From Voacanga thouarsii (taxonomy: Eukaryota; Streptophyta; Magnoliopsida; Gentianales; Apocynaceae), in contig JANUWF010001491.1 of assembly GCA_026120185.1 (NCBI GenBank), positions 2,976,001 to 3,040,000 of the forward strand: a stretch of 64,000 nucleotides of DNA, in the 5' to 3' direction. Positions 11,716-22,673 of this stretch are shown here, piece by piece. The stretch's first letter is position 1, and each line of letters opens with the position of its first letter. The position numbers and the translations under genes are program-made. The notes under the pieces are model-generated. The model was not told where the DNA came from, did not search any database, and saw only the letters and a program-made list of their open reading frames with translations.

Positions 11716-13500
11716 TGATGCTTATCTATATTCTCTCGATAACTCTTGTTTTTCCTTTTTCTTTTAATATTTTTTTGTAGTTAGGTTATTTTCCTGTGTA
11801 CTATGTTTTATCTTTTGTTTTTGCTTTATTTTCTTTTCTAGTTTTTATGCTTTGGTGTGCTCTTTTCTATTTTTCTTTTTAGGTACTTTGTCAATGCCTC
11901 ATTCTTCAAGCATTCAGATCTTGTACGACATACTGCCAAAATGAATGGACGTTTGTTTTTCTTATCTCTTCTCCTTTATATTTTTTTGGTCCCATGGTAT
12001 TATTTGTTCTTGTTATCTTTATTTGGCCATTGAGGACAATATCCAGTTTAAATGTGGGGGAGTGATTTGATTAACAAGTCTTCTATACATATACTTTTGC
12101 CTTCTTGAAAATTTTAATCGAAAATTGTTCTGATTTTCTTTGAGATTTTGAGCTATATTTTTAGTGCATGTCTTTATGATGGATTATAGAGCATATGTTC
12201 TAGATCATTTATAGCTTATGCATGACTTTTTTCATGCACTTAGACGTAGTAGTTCTTGATCAAATGCTTTACATTGTTCTTAAACATGTTTTTCTACTGA
12301 ACTTCATGGAGCATTCTGGAATTTACTTGAATATCTTTCAAGGCAAAATAAGAAAGACAATCATGATTTAAGTTAGGGATGACAGTAATAGACCTTCTTT
12401 GGATAGTTTGAGCTTTTCAAACCTACCTATTGTCATATTTTCCCTAGTGCCTATTTTGAGTCTAAATGGTTGATTTCTTTCATTAAAACCCGTCATAATA
12501 TTTTTTTTGTCCATTGCTTGTTTATGACAGTTTGAATGATTTTCCAAATATTTATGCTCTTGATGGATGAAAGTATATGTAAGAAAATGTTGCGGAAGAA
12601 TGTTGGGATAAAGATCATAAGTTGTTACTTTCAATCATGGATTAATAATGAGTTGAGCTGGAAAAAGGAAAGGAAGCAAAGAAAGAGAAGAAAAAGAGTA
12701 GAGGGATTGAAAAAAAATAAAAAGCTGCTAGGAAGAATTAAAAGAAAGAAACTGCAAAAAAATAAAAAATAAAAAAATAATAACATCAGCAGTGAAGGAA
12801 ACGACAAGTGAGAGAAGAAGAAAAGAAAAGATCACAACAGGGATGGTGATTAAGCTGTAAAAAGTTAAGTTCATATTAAATCTTGGACACCATTGTTGGA
12901 AATTTCAGTGATCTTATGAAAGGAATAAAAAAGAATTGAGAAAGAAAAAGGAAGAGAGAAATGCAGGATTTACTTGAGTGGAGTTGTAATTGTTGAACAA
13001 GGTTATGGTTTGATTGATTCTTGGAATAGGAAAGCAAGAAAAGTTGGAAATTATTGATTCATTTTGTTTATCCTTTTCATGTAAACTCTCAGTTTCTTTG
13101 ATTTTTGATTCTCCTATATCCTTCATTTGATAAGCGACATTACAAGCCTTTAGCCTTATATTACAAGCATAAAAGTCCTACTTGATCTAAGTAGAATAAT
13201 GATATATCTTTGATTAGTGGAAAGGGTGTATGAAAAGTAAGCCTATGAAATGAATATTCTTTTTGAACTAAATTCTTTCCAATGGTTTGAGAATACTGTG
13301 AAGTATTGAGATGGTTCTACTAAGTCATTTATTACTAACACAAGTCTTACATTGGTTGTGAAAGATGTACTATCATGTGTTTTATGTCCTTGAATGAAGA
13401 AAGAATTGAAGATATGGATTGGAAATTAATTGAGTGATTGATTTAATCTTGTGTTTTCCTACTTGTTCTTGATACTTTGCTTGAGGACAAGCAAACAGCT
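11716..13500 (+). other. 3' noncoding region of element Y
   Basis: No gene. It is T-rich after ORF2, with an internal polypurine-tract-like TTTAAATGTGGGGGAG near 12049. A long purine-rich block (mostly A and G) runs from about 12655 to 12960. The homologous region in the X-type part is 20577-22170, with a similar purine block at about 21335-21490. Short open frames here are products of base composition. Confidence 0.6.
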
Positions 13501-13513
13501 AAGTGTGGGGGAA
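13501..13513 (+). other. Polypurine tract of element Y
   Basis: AAGTGTGGGGGAA lies two bases before LTR3 and follows TTGAGGACAAGCAA, the arrangement seen before 3' LTRs of Athila-like elements. It would be the plus-strand primer. Confidence 0.8.
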
Positions 13514-13515
13514 TA

Positions 13516-15059
13516 TGATAGGGGCTAAATTAGTCATGTTTTTTCTAATTATTTGAGATTCTTTTGTGATATATTTTGTCTAATAACTAGTCATATTTCT
13601 TCATATTTGAGATTTTACACTTGGAAAGGTGTTTGGTTCATTATTTCAGATTTTTATGGTAAAACGAAATAAAAACGTCGCAGAATAGAGGAGAGGCGGT
13701 GCCAGCTAGGGCTCTAGAATCGGCGCCAGCCATGCACTGGATTGCATGAACTTCGAAGCGACAAAAAATTGTCAAAACAGAGTAGAGCATAGTGGAACTG
13801 GTGCCGGCTCCAAGAGTCAAGGCGGCGACGACTGCATTCTGGTTTTCATTGTGCAAAATTCGAAGAAAAATCGACGAACAAGTAGAGAAGCAGAACACAA
13901 CCGGTGTCGTCTCCAAGAGCCAAGGCAGTGCCGGCTGTGCCCTGAAGATATGGCGGTGCTTGATTTTTTTCTACATGGATTTTGGTAATCTGTAGAGTTT
14001 TAGTATCTTCCAACTCCTACTAAGCCAAGAACTCTGTACCGACGAGTTTAGGCACTTTCTAAGCCTATAAATAGTTGAAAAACACAAGGGAAAAGTGAAG
14101 AATTCATTGATCGTCATAGAAAATTACTCAATCAAAGCAGGAATTCTTCAATTCAATGAGGGTTGTACAAGAAGGTCTTCAAAGGAAGAAGATGGAGGCT
14201 TGTCTATAAGTGCTTTCTTTTACTTTATTTTCTTTTTCTTGAACAATGATATGTTAATTGTTTTATTATAAATTGACATTGTTTCAGAGATTTATGATAT
14301 TTAGAGTTATTTGATCTTTTGATTAATTGATTGTTCTTCTTGGTATTTAATTACTTAAATTGATTACGAGATTAAGTAGTTGTTTCAATCCATTAACTTG
14401 CTTGAAAAAGGGGTTGATGGTGGTTTCAATTCATTGGTTTCATATTTGTTGTCTCTTAACTTGCTTGAAAAGGGGGTTAATTGCTAAGAACAAGTAATTA
14501 AAGGTTAATTGATGTCTGCTAGAATAGGGATTCATTGGTTAGTTTCATGTTTTAAGTTTGTCAGAATATGGAAATTTAATCAAGGATTATGTTTAATGCC
14601 TTTTTTAGGTAAGACTGGTTGAGACAGAATATGTGATACTAAGTTACCTAGTAGAGAGGGATTCATGGATTGAAAAAAGAAGTGAGTCTATCTTAATCCG
14701 TCATGATGCCAAGGGAATAATTAGTTATGATAATGGTTGAGTTCTTTAAGATCATGTTTGTCTACACAATAGTTTGAGTTACATACTTTTCAATCCTGAA
14801 CATGTATATACTTTTATTTTAATTTTATTTTATTTTTCTTTTTTTATTTGTTTTTCGCTTTATCGAGTCGGTTAAATAATGAAAGAAATGTGATTAATGT
14901 CTACTTGTTCCTGGAGGATCGACACTTCTTTGAACCCTATGCTCGGTTAATGATGAGTACACTTGCTCATATGTGTGATTTGGGTTGAACGTTTTAATTT
15001 AAACTAGATTGGGAATGTGCTTAGTTTTTGTATGATTTTTCTACCCAAGTCCGAACACA
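13516..15059 (+). repeat. Athila-like LTR3 (type Y)
   Basis: A complete LTR of 1544 bp from TGATAGGGG to the CA at 15058-15059. It is preceded by a polypurine tract and also followed by a tRNA-Asp primer site, so it serves as 3' LTR of one unit and 5' LTR of the next. CpG-rich motifs lie at about 13694-13706, 13720-13731, 13799-13830 and 13901-13936. A good TATA box is at 14066-14074. Confidence 0.88.
14066..14074 (+). promoter_or_regulatory. TATA box of LTR3
   Basis: TATAAATAG, at the position equivalent to the LTR1 and LTR4 TATA boxes. Confidence 0.6.
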
Positions 15060-15068
15060 TTAAGTATT

Positions 15069-15086
15069 TGGCGCCGTTGCCGGTAA
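15069..15086 (+). other. Primer-binding site, tRNA-Asp type (third internal region)
   Basis: TGGCGCCGTTGCCGGTAA is a perfect complement to the tRNA-Asp 3' end for its first 15 bases. It lies 9 bases after LTR3. Confidence 0.88.
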
Positions 15087-15334
15087 ACAACAGCATGAAA
15101 GCTTGGATTTTCTTGATTTAACCATGTAAATATGTAAATATGTATAATTTTTGTTTCGGCAAAAAGGTGGTATCCTATCTTTTGTATTTCATGTATTCTT
15201 GTACAACCTCGTAATCTTACTTACTAACTTTGACTATGCTCTTTTAACTAACTTTGTTACCTTTTAATTTTATTTTAATAATTAGTCCTGTTATCTAACT
15301 TACTTCTCGTTTGCTTAGGTGTTATCCTTGGTAC

Positions 15335-16625
15335 ATGACCCGAAAATCCGAAGGCGAGATAGTCGATTTGGACCCTGAAATCGAAAGGACATTATCAAAA
15401 ATTTGCCAGACAATTCAAAGGAACTTAATCTTCGAGATGGATGGTGCTCAAAACAACAATGCTGGGAATGATAGGAGGGTTATGGATGACTTTGTGAAAC
15501 CCGCAATCTCGGGCACATGCTCGAGTATCACTAGACCTAGGTAGATGCAAACAATTTCGTAATAAAGCCCAACATTATCCAAATAGTTCAAAATATGGTT
15601 CAATTTGATAGGTTACCTAAAGAAGATCCCAATGCTCACTTAGCTAGTTTTCTTGAGATTTGTGATACTTTCAAGATGAATGGTGTTTCTGAAGATGCCT
15701 TTAAGTTAAGAATTTTTCCTTTTTCCTTGAGAAATAGAGCTAAATCTTGGTTAAAGTCTTTACCTACAGGTTCCATTACTACTTGGAATGCCCTAGTTGA
15801 AAAATTTTTGGCCAAATATTTTCCTCCAGCTAGGATAGCCAAACTTAAGAATGAAATCTTCGCCTTCCAACAATTAAATTTTGAGCCCTTATATGAAAGT
15901 TGGGAGAGATTTAAGGAGATGTTAAGAAAATGCCGACCCCACAGATTTGAGCTGGGAATGTAAATGCTTATCTTCTTGAATGGCCTCACGTTCGCAACAC
16001 GGCAAGTGGTGGACTCTTCTGCCGGGGATTCCATTAATCATAAGACCCCAGAATAGGTATTTGAGCTTATTGAAAATTTGACTTCTAATAACTATTCTTG
16101 GGGGAGTGTAAGATAAATAGCTCATTTGCAAGGAGTGTACAAAGTAGATGTTGTGGCTGTATTAGAGGCTAATGTGGACGCCTTAACTCAAAAGATGGAA
16201 TTGATGGTGATGCCTTAACGCCAGGTTTTAAACGTCAATTGTGATTTCTATAGAGAAGGATACCTCAATCATGAATGACAAAATATGGGGTCACACCAAG
16301 AAACGTCGGAACAAGTGGCCTTCGTAGGTAATGTCCGGCCAGGTAACAACCCTTATAGCTCTACCTGTAATCCTGGTTGGCGAAATCACCCTAATTTCTC
16401 TTGGAGCAATGGGAATCAACCTAGGCATGGGTCTTTCAATTTTAGAAGTAATCAAATGAACCAAAACCCCATGAACAATAATGCAGCATCTTCAAAGCCA
16501 CCATTGGAAGAGTTGATTTGCCAAATGGTAAGTACCATGGCGATTAAGTTCCAAGGAGTCAAGCGGGGACATTAACAGGGAATATTGAGGAAAATCCACG
16601 GGATCACAGCTATGGGAAACATTGA
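15335..16625 (+). pseudogene. gag of third internal region (type Y)
   Basis: Athila-type gag, nearly identical by eye to the split gag at 3836-9441 but without the inserted LTR, so it gives the uninterrupted order. ATG 15335 begins MTRKSEGEIVDLDPEIERT. The Trp codons lost in the other copy are kept here (RAKSWLKSLPTGSITTWNAL; LYESWERFKEML). Defects are a base loss near 15541 that gives a stop, a broken zinc knuckle near 16230-16270 (second Cys and the His changed to Tyr, last Cys codon now a stop), and a ~75-bp deletion at about 16560 within GVDATT...RQAGT. The C-terminus resumes before the stop at 16623-16625. Confidence 0.85.
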
Positions 16626-17692
16626 AGTAGTGATACTTTTCTTTATTTTCAGTTTTTGTGATTGACACAATTTTTATTTTAGTTGTTATGATTGATTAGT
16701 TAGAGTGCATTATTCAGAATTATTGAATGTTTTGCATTTTTGATAAAAAAAAAATGGCGAAATCCCGGATATAACAATGTCGACGCCACCTCTAAGAGCT
16801 CGGATCGGCGCCAGTTCCTATCGCGTGAAGCACAATTTAAGGGCCATTTCGGCTACTTTTTTTTTTTTTCAAATTCTCCAATCTCCCTCTCAAATTCTCT
16901 CAAGCCCGTGCCGGTTTCAAATCCCTCACTTCCCAAAAATTTAATTTTGCAACTCCTAAACACTTCTATAACATCTATTGACTTCTCTTTTGATGATCCT
17001 ACAGATCAAAATCTTCAATTTTTCATAACAACGTCACATTCAATCCACGAGCAAGGAGCTTAGATTTGTACAAAAATCTTGCATATTTTGCTTGCCTATG
17101 CATGCAAGAACACAAAGGTATGTTTTTTATTTAATTCCTACAGTTCAAACGGTGTAGATGATTTTTTCTAATTTCGGGAATAGTTTTGGCTGAAACATCA
17201 GGTTGTGCATGCCTTCTTGATTTATGCATTACTCCTTGAGCTTCATGAATTGGACTAAATTAGGAGTTATTGATCCTTTACTACTTGATTCATGCTTATG
17301 ATCATTAGAGACTCCATATAGCTAAGGCGAGAATTGTGGCTATTTGTGATACTTGAATATATGGAACGTGCATTGTTTATCACGTAATACTATAATTCTA
17401 CCTTCATTAATATGATCATGTCTACTTGTACGCATTGAGGATAGTCAACACGTTTATGCTTTACAGAGTACTTTACACGTATTGTGCAGGGTATGATGAA
17501 TTAATTGGAGGTGATTGATTGAATCGGTTGTTGAAGTTGATATCTTGAAGGAGTTTAGGTATTGTTGATTATGAGACTGGTTGAGGGTTGCCTAAGATTT
17601 GTGGAATATATTTGAAAGGGTAGTGGCCCTGTTTTCAGACTTGGAGATTACTTGTTCTCTCTCTTCCTATTTTCCCCATTCCTTATTTGACC
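16626..17692 (+). other. Spacer between gag and ORF2 (third internal region)
   Basis: No gene. Homologous to 9442-10503, with a degenerate CpG-rich module near 16780-16825 and the same A/T-rich sequence before ORF2. Confidence 0.6.
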
Positions 17693-17882
17693 ATGTCTAG
17701 AGCAATGGGCCAGTCTTCTAAAAAAGCAAGAACTTCCTTTTCCTCAGCCCCGTAATCGGTTGATCCTTTGTCCCTTATAGCTATTGCATTTATTGATGCA
17801 TCTTATGAGGAATGGTACAATAGAAGAGCATCTAATAAGATTATTGTCGAGCGTACTTTCTCACCTACCTTAGACCGTGCCT
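17693..17882 (+). pseudogene. ORF2 fragment (type Y), 5' end only
   Basis: Here the ORF2 start codon ATG is intact (17693-17695). About 62 codons match the ORF2 at 10504: basic Ser-rich N-terminus, then YEEWYNRRASNKI and ERTFSPTLDRA. A stop is present near 17751. At 17882 the gene stops and gag sequence of another subfamily begins, so this is a recombination or deletion junction. Confidence 0.8.
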
Positions 17883-18271
17883 TTGCAAGTAATGTCCATC
17901 TAGGTAATAATCTATGTATCTCTACTTACAATCCTAGTTAGAGAAATCAGCCTAACTTCTCTTGGAGCAATGGAAACCAACCTAAGCAGGGTTCTTTCAA
18001 TTTTGGGGGAAATTAAAGGAATCCATCTCTAGTGAACAATAATGCAGCACCTTCCAAGCCACTATTGTAGGAATTGATTTGCCAATTAGTAAGTATATCG
18101 GAGACTAAGTTCCAAGGGATCGATGCGACAACAAGGAACTTAGAGGCTTCCATGCGCAACTTGGAGAGCCAAATTGGCCAATTAGCTAAACTACTTGGGG
18201 ATCGTCAAGTAGGGACATTGCCAAGAAACACTAAAGAAAATCTACGGGATCAAAGCCGTGGAAAACATTGA
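17883..18271 (+). pseudogene. gag C-terminal fragment (type X)
   Basis: Resumes an Athila gag just after the zinc knuckle: FASNVHLGNN, then NFSWSNGNQPKQGSFNF, NNNAAPSKPLL, and the C-terminal helix pair LEASMRNLESQIGQLAKLLG with an end like the type Y copies (RDQSRGKH, stop). Several stops lie in the first part. It is more diverged from the two Y copies than they are from each other. It is the probable continuation of the gag cut at 2017. Confidence 0.75.
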
Positions 18272-19376
18272 AGTCATTTTTTTGCTTTTAGTTTTTGTGA
18301 TTTGGAATAATTTTCATTTTCATCGTTTTGTTCTATTTATCATTTTTTCATGAATTAAATTGCATTATTCATCATTACTGTATGTTCATCATTTTTCTTA
18401 CTCTGAAAAAAATAAAATTTGATAAAGGCCGGACAAAATGCAACCGATGCTGGCTAGGACTAGGACTGGCACCAGCTCCTGTCGGACAAGTCACATGAAA
18501 TAGGCCATTTTGGCCATTTTTTCTTTCAAACTCTCCAACTCCCTCTAAAATCCTTTCTAACTCGCACTGGCTTCACCTTTCAAACTCTTCAAGATTTGAT
18601 TTTTCACCTTCCAAACACTTTTACAACATCAATCTATCATTCTTATGATTCTATGGATCAAAAGTCTTTAAATCTTCCATTGTTCACAATAAACCAAAAT
18701 TTAATCCACATGCATAGAGCTTGAATTTCTGCAAAAAGACTACATCTTTTGCTGGCCCATGCATACAAGAGCACAAAGGTATGATTTTTATTCAATTCCC
18801 ACGGTTAAAAGTGTTGTAGAAGAATTTTTCTATTTTTGGGAATAGTTTTCGCCGAAATTTGGGATTTTGCATGTTCTCTTGAATTGTGAATTAACCCTTG
18901 AGCTACATGACTTTGGATATATTAAGAGTTAAGGATTCTTGAGTACTTGATACATTCACATGATCATTAGGGAGTTTATGCATATGCTTAAGGGTAGGCT
19001 TATGGCTATAATGATGATTGAGTACTTGATGCACATTGGCCTTGAATTGTTTTACACTTAATGCCGTGATGGTGCCTTTATTCAAATGATCATGTGTGTA
19101 CATTGAAATGCATTGGGATTGCTCAACACATTTATGCTTTATAGTGAGTTTTCTATGTATTCTTGGAGGTTGTGTTGAGTTAATTAAAGGAAATTGAATT
19201 AGTTGTTGTTAGGTGTGTGATATATGTTAAAGAAGTTTAGCATTATTGTGTAAGAATGGTTGAGAGTTGAAAGGGAATTGTGTATTGTGTTTGGAATAAG
19301 AGAGATATAACCTTTTTCCAACCTTTGAGCTTCTTAATCTTTACCTTCCTATCTTCACTGCTACTTACTTGCCAAT
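18272..19376 (+). other. Spacer between gag and ORF2 (type X)
   Basis: No gene. Homologous to the other two spacers. A degenerate paired CpG module is at about 18440-18482 (GATGCTGGC ... CTGGCACCAGCTC). Confidence 0.55.
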
Positions 19377-20576
19377 ATGTCTAGAGCAAGAGGTCAAGCA
19401 TCAAAGAGGGCTCGAGCATCTTTTTCCTCCGCCCCCTCATCTATAGACCCCTTGTCCCTTAGGCTAGCTGAGTTTATTGATCCATCATGTGAGGAGTGGT
19501 ATAATAGGAGGGCTTCAAATAAGATCACTGCGCAGATGTACATTTGCACCTACGCAAGACCGTGCCCTTAAGTTAGGAATGATATTTAGGAGGCTCGGGT
19601 AGGGATCGATAGCACAGCTAAAAAGGAATTATTGTCCAGTGCTAATCAAAGAATTCTATGCCAACATGGTTGAAAAGGGCAATAAACACCTTCCCCACAT
19701 TGAGACAAAAGTGAAAGGAACCCCCATCATCATCACACGAGACCATTTAGCTAATCTTCTGTAGGTGTAAGATGATGACTCTTGGCAAGGGATAGATATT
19801 AACAACCAAAACATTCTTTCTAAACCTAATTGGGATGGCAGTGAAACTAGAGCCACTCTATAGTTGCACAAGCACAATGCTTTCCAAGCTAATAGCCTTT
19901 ATTCGAATAATGATCTTGCGGCAAACTATAGGGCTCTAGTATACATGTTTGGGTTCAATGTTGTACCCCGTGCCAATGGATTTAATGAGGCACACCTTAT
20001 TGATACATACATTTTGCATAGGATGATAAACACCTCACCGATCCCTCTTGCACCCTTGATTATACAATCTATTTGGGATCTAGTACATCATTGTCTCTTG
20101 ACTAAAGCCTTCATTTTCCCTCTAGTCATCATGAAAATTCTGAAAGACTTTGGTATTACTACTGAGAGAGAATTGATGGAGACTACCACTGAGCATGATA
20201 TGGTTACGAAACAAACACTCATGAGTTGTGGGTACAAGTATAACCAGGAGCTAAAGAAGTGGCTAACGCCCCATAAGGTCAGATATCCCGGTCAGGTTAG
20301 GCCACCACCTATGGAGAAGGAGCACTTACCGCCACCATCACAAGTAGGAGCTGGTAGTTCCCAGTCCTAATCGATGACTGACTTTGAGGCCGCAGTGATC
20401 GGGACAACTCGCTCAGTAGACAGATGATGCTGCTACATATGTGTGATTGCATCAATGACATTAGCTAGAGGTAGACGACTATGGAGTTGCAATGCGCTGA
20501 GTGGATACAGCACTTTTCGGGTCCACATGGCGGTGCTGGCTCTTCCACTCATGCAGATGATGATGAGGAGTATTGA
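19377..20576 (+). pseudogene. ORF2, type X copy
   Basis: Second nearly full-length copy of the ORF2 protein, ATG 19377. It has the same plan as the copy at 10504: MSRARGQASKRARASFSS, CEEWYNRRASNKI, then a frameshift near 19530, YCPVLIKEFYAN (a stop in the Y copy here is Tyr), PHIETKVKG, and a long intact part at 19864-20370 with YMFGFNVVPRANGFNEAHLI and KILKDFGITTERELME. It ends with an acidic tail HADDDEEY. Stops and frame changes lie near 19600, 19760, 19861, 20368 and after. Comparing the two copies shows which stops are recent. Function unknown. Confidence 0.75.
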
Positions 20577-22170
20577 GCTGATTGTTCTACACTTTTTGCT
20601 ATTAATTTTTCATGCTTATTTTTCTTTTCTATTTTCATGTCTTTTGTAGTTAGTCCTGTACTTTTCTTTTGTGTACTATTTTCTTTCTTTTGTTTTGATT
20701 TATTTTTCTTTTTCTAGTTTTTACACTTTGGTGTGTTTCTTTTATTTTTTTTAGGTACTTCGACACTACCTCTTTCTCTAGGAACTTAACTCTTGTATAG
20801 AGGAATGCACCATAAATGGAAGTAATTTCTTTCTTATCTTCTCCCCCCCCCCTTTTTTGGAGCATATGTTCTATATCATTTATGGCTTATGCATGACTTT
20901 TTGCACGTACTTGGACTAAGTAGTTCTTGAACTAATGCTTTACATTTTTCTTAAACCTGTTTTTCCCACTAAAATTCACTGAGCATTCTAGAACTTACTT
21001 CAATACCTCTCGAGGCAAAATAAGAAAGACATTCATGATTTAACTTAGGGATGACAGTAATTGGCCTTCTTTGGATAGTTTGAGTTTTTCATGCCTACCT
21101 ATTTTATATTATCCTTAGTGCCTATTTTGAGCCTAAATGGTAAATTTCTTTCTTAAAACCCATTGGCATACTTTGTCCATTACTTCATCCTGAGAGTTTG
21201 AATAATTCTTCCAAATCTTTGATTACTCTTGATGGATAAAAGTACATGTAGGAGAATGTTGAGGGAGAATACTTGTGGAAAGATCATGATTTGTTACTTT
21301 CTGTCGTGCAACAATAGTTGTGTTCAGTTAGGAAAGGAGAAAAAAAAAAGAGAAGAAATAGAAAAAGAAAGATTGAAAGAAAAGAGAAAATAAAAAGCTG
21401 CTAGAAAAGATGGAAAGAGAAAAACTAAGAAAGAAACAACAGCAGCATTTGAAAAAATAAGAGGAAAGAGAAAGAAAAGAAAGATCACAAGAAGAATGGT
21501 GGTTGAGCTGTAGGTGTTTCTGAAAAGGTTAAGTTCACATCAAGTTCTTGGCACCGTTCTTGAAAATTTAAATTATCTTGTGAAAAAAAAAAATTATTGA
21601 TGAGTTGAGAATAATTGATGAAAATGCAAGATTCGCTTGAATTGAATTGTAATTGCTAAACAAGGTTATGGGTTTTGAATTGGTTTTGGAATAGGGGAGC
21701 AAAAAAAGTTTGGAATTTCTTAATATATATAGTTTATCCTTTTCTTGCAAACTCTCATCTTCTTTGATATTTGATTCTCCTATTTCCTTCGTTTGACAAG
21801 CTACATTACAAACCTTTTAGCCTCACATTACAAGCATGAAAGTCCTACTTGACCTAAGTAGAATCATGGTATGCCTCGGATTAGTCGAGAGAGTGTATGA
21901 AAAGTAAGATTATGGAATGCATATTCTTTTTGAACTAAATTCTTTTTCTAATGGTTTGAGAATGATGTTAAAGTGTTGAGATGGTTCTACTAGTCAATCT
22001 TCACTTACACAAGTCTTGCATTTCTTATGAAAGATGTAGTAGCAGATGTTTTGTTGTCTTGAATGAAGAAAGCATTGGATTACTATTTTGAAATAGATTG
22101 AGTGATTTTATCAACACTTGTGTTTGTCCTACTTGTCTTTGATACTATGCTTGAGGACAAGCAAAGAGCT
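20577..22170 (+). other. 3' noncoding region (type X)
   Basis: No gene. Homologous to 11716-13500 but lacking about 250 bp that includes the internal polypurine-like tract; the gap lies near a C-run at about 20843-20853. A purine-rich block lies at about 21335-21490. Confidence 0.55.
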
Positions 22171-22183
22171 AAGGGTGGGGGAA
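22171..22183 (+). other. Polypurine tract before LTR4
   Basis: AAGGGTGGGGGAA just before the LTR start at 22185, preceded by TTGAGGACAAGCAA as in element Y. Confidence 0.8.
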
Positions 22184-22664
22184 TTGATAGGGCTTAAATT
22201 AGTCATATTTTTCCTAGTTATTTGAGATTATTTTGTGATACATTTTGTTCAATAACTAGTCATATTCCTTTATATTTGAGATTTTATCCTTGGAAAGGTA
22301 TTTAGTGCATTATTTCAGATATTAGGGGTAAAATAAGACAAAAATGTCACAAAACATAATAGAGGCGGCGCTAGCTATGACAGAGGAATCGGCGCCGGTC
22401 ACGTGTTGCTGGCACACACTTTGAGGCGACGAAAAAGCAAGTAAAATGGAGCGGAATAGAACCGAACCGGCGCCGGCTATGGAGCTATAAATAGATCACA
22501 ACCGGCGTCAGTTGTGAGGCTGTAGGTGGCGCCAGCTGTGCCCGATGATAAGGCAGTGTCTCAATTTTTGTGCTCAATTTTTGGTAATCTATAGAGTTTT
22601 AGTATTTTTCCACTTCTAATTGACCAAAAACCCTACACCAATGAATTTAGGTACTTCCTAAGCT

Positions 22665-22673
22665 TATAAATAG
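22665..22673 (+). promoter_or_regulatory. TATA box of LTR4
   Basis: TATAAATAG, equivalent to the sites in LTR1 and LTR3. Confidence 0.6.

Noticed and set aside
12536..12772. Lys/Arg-rich open frame of 78 codons
   Set aside because: It is a translation of the purine-rich block in the 3' noncoding region.
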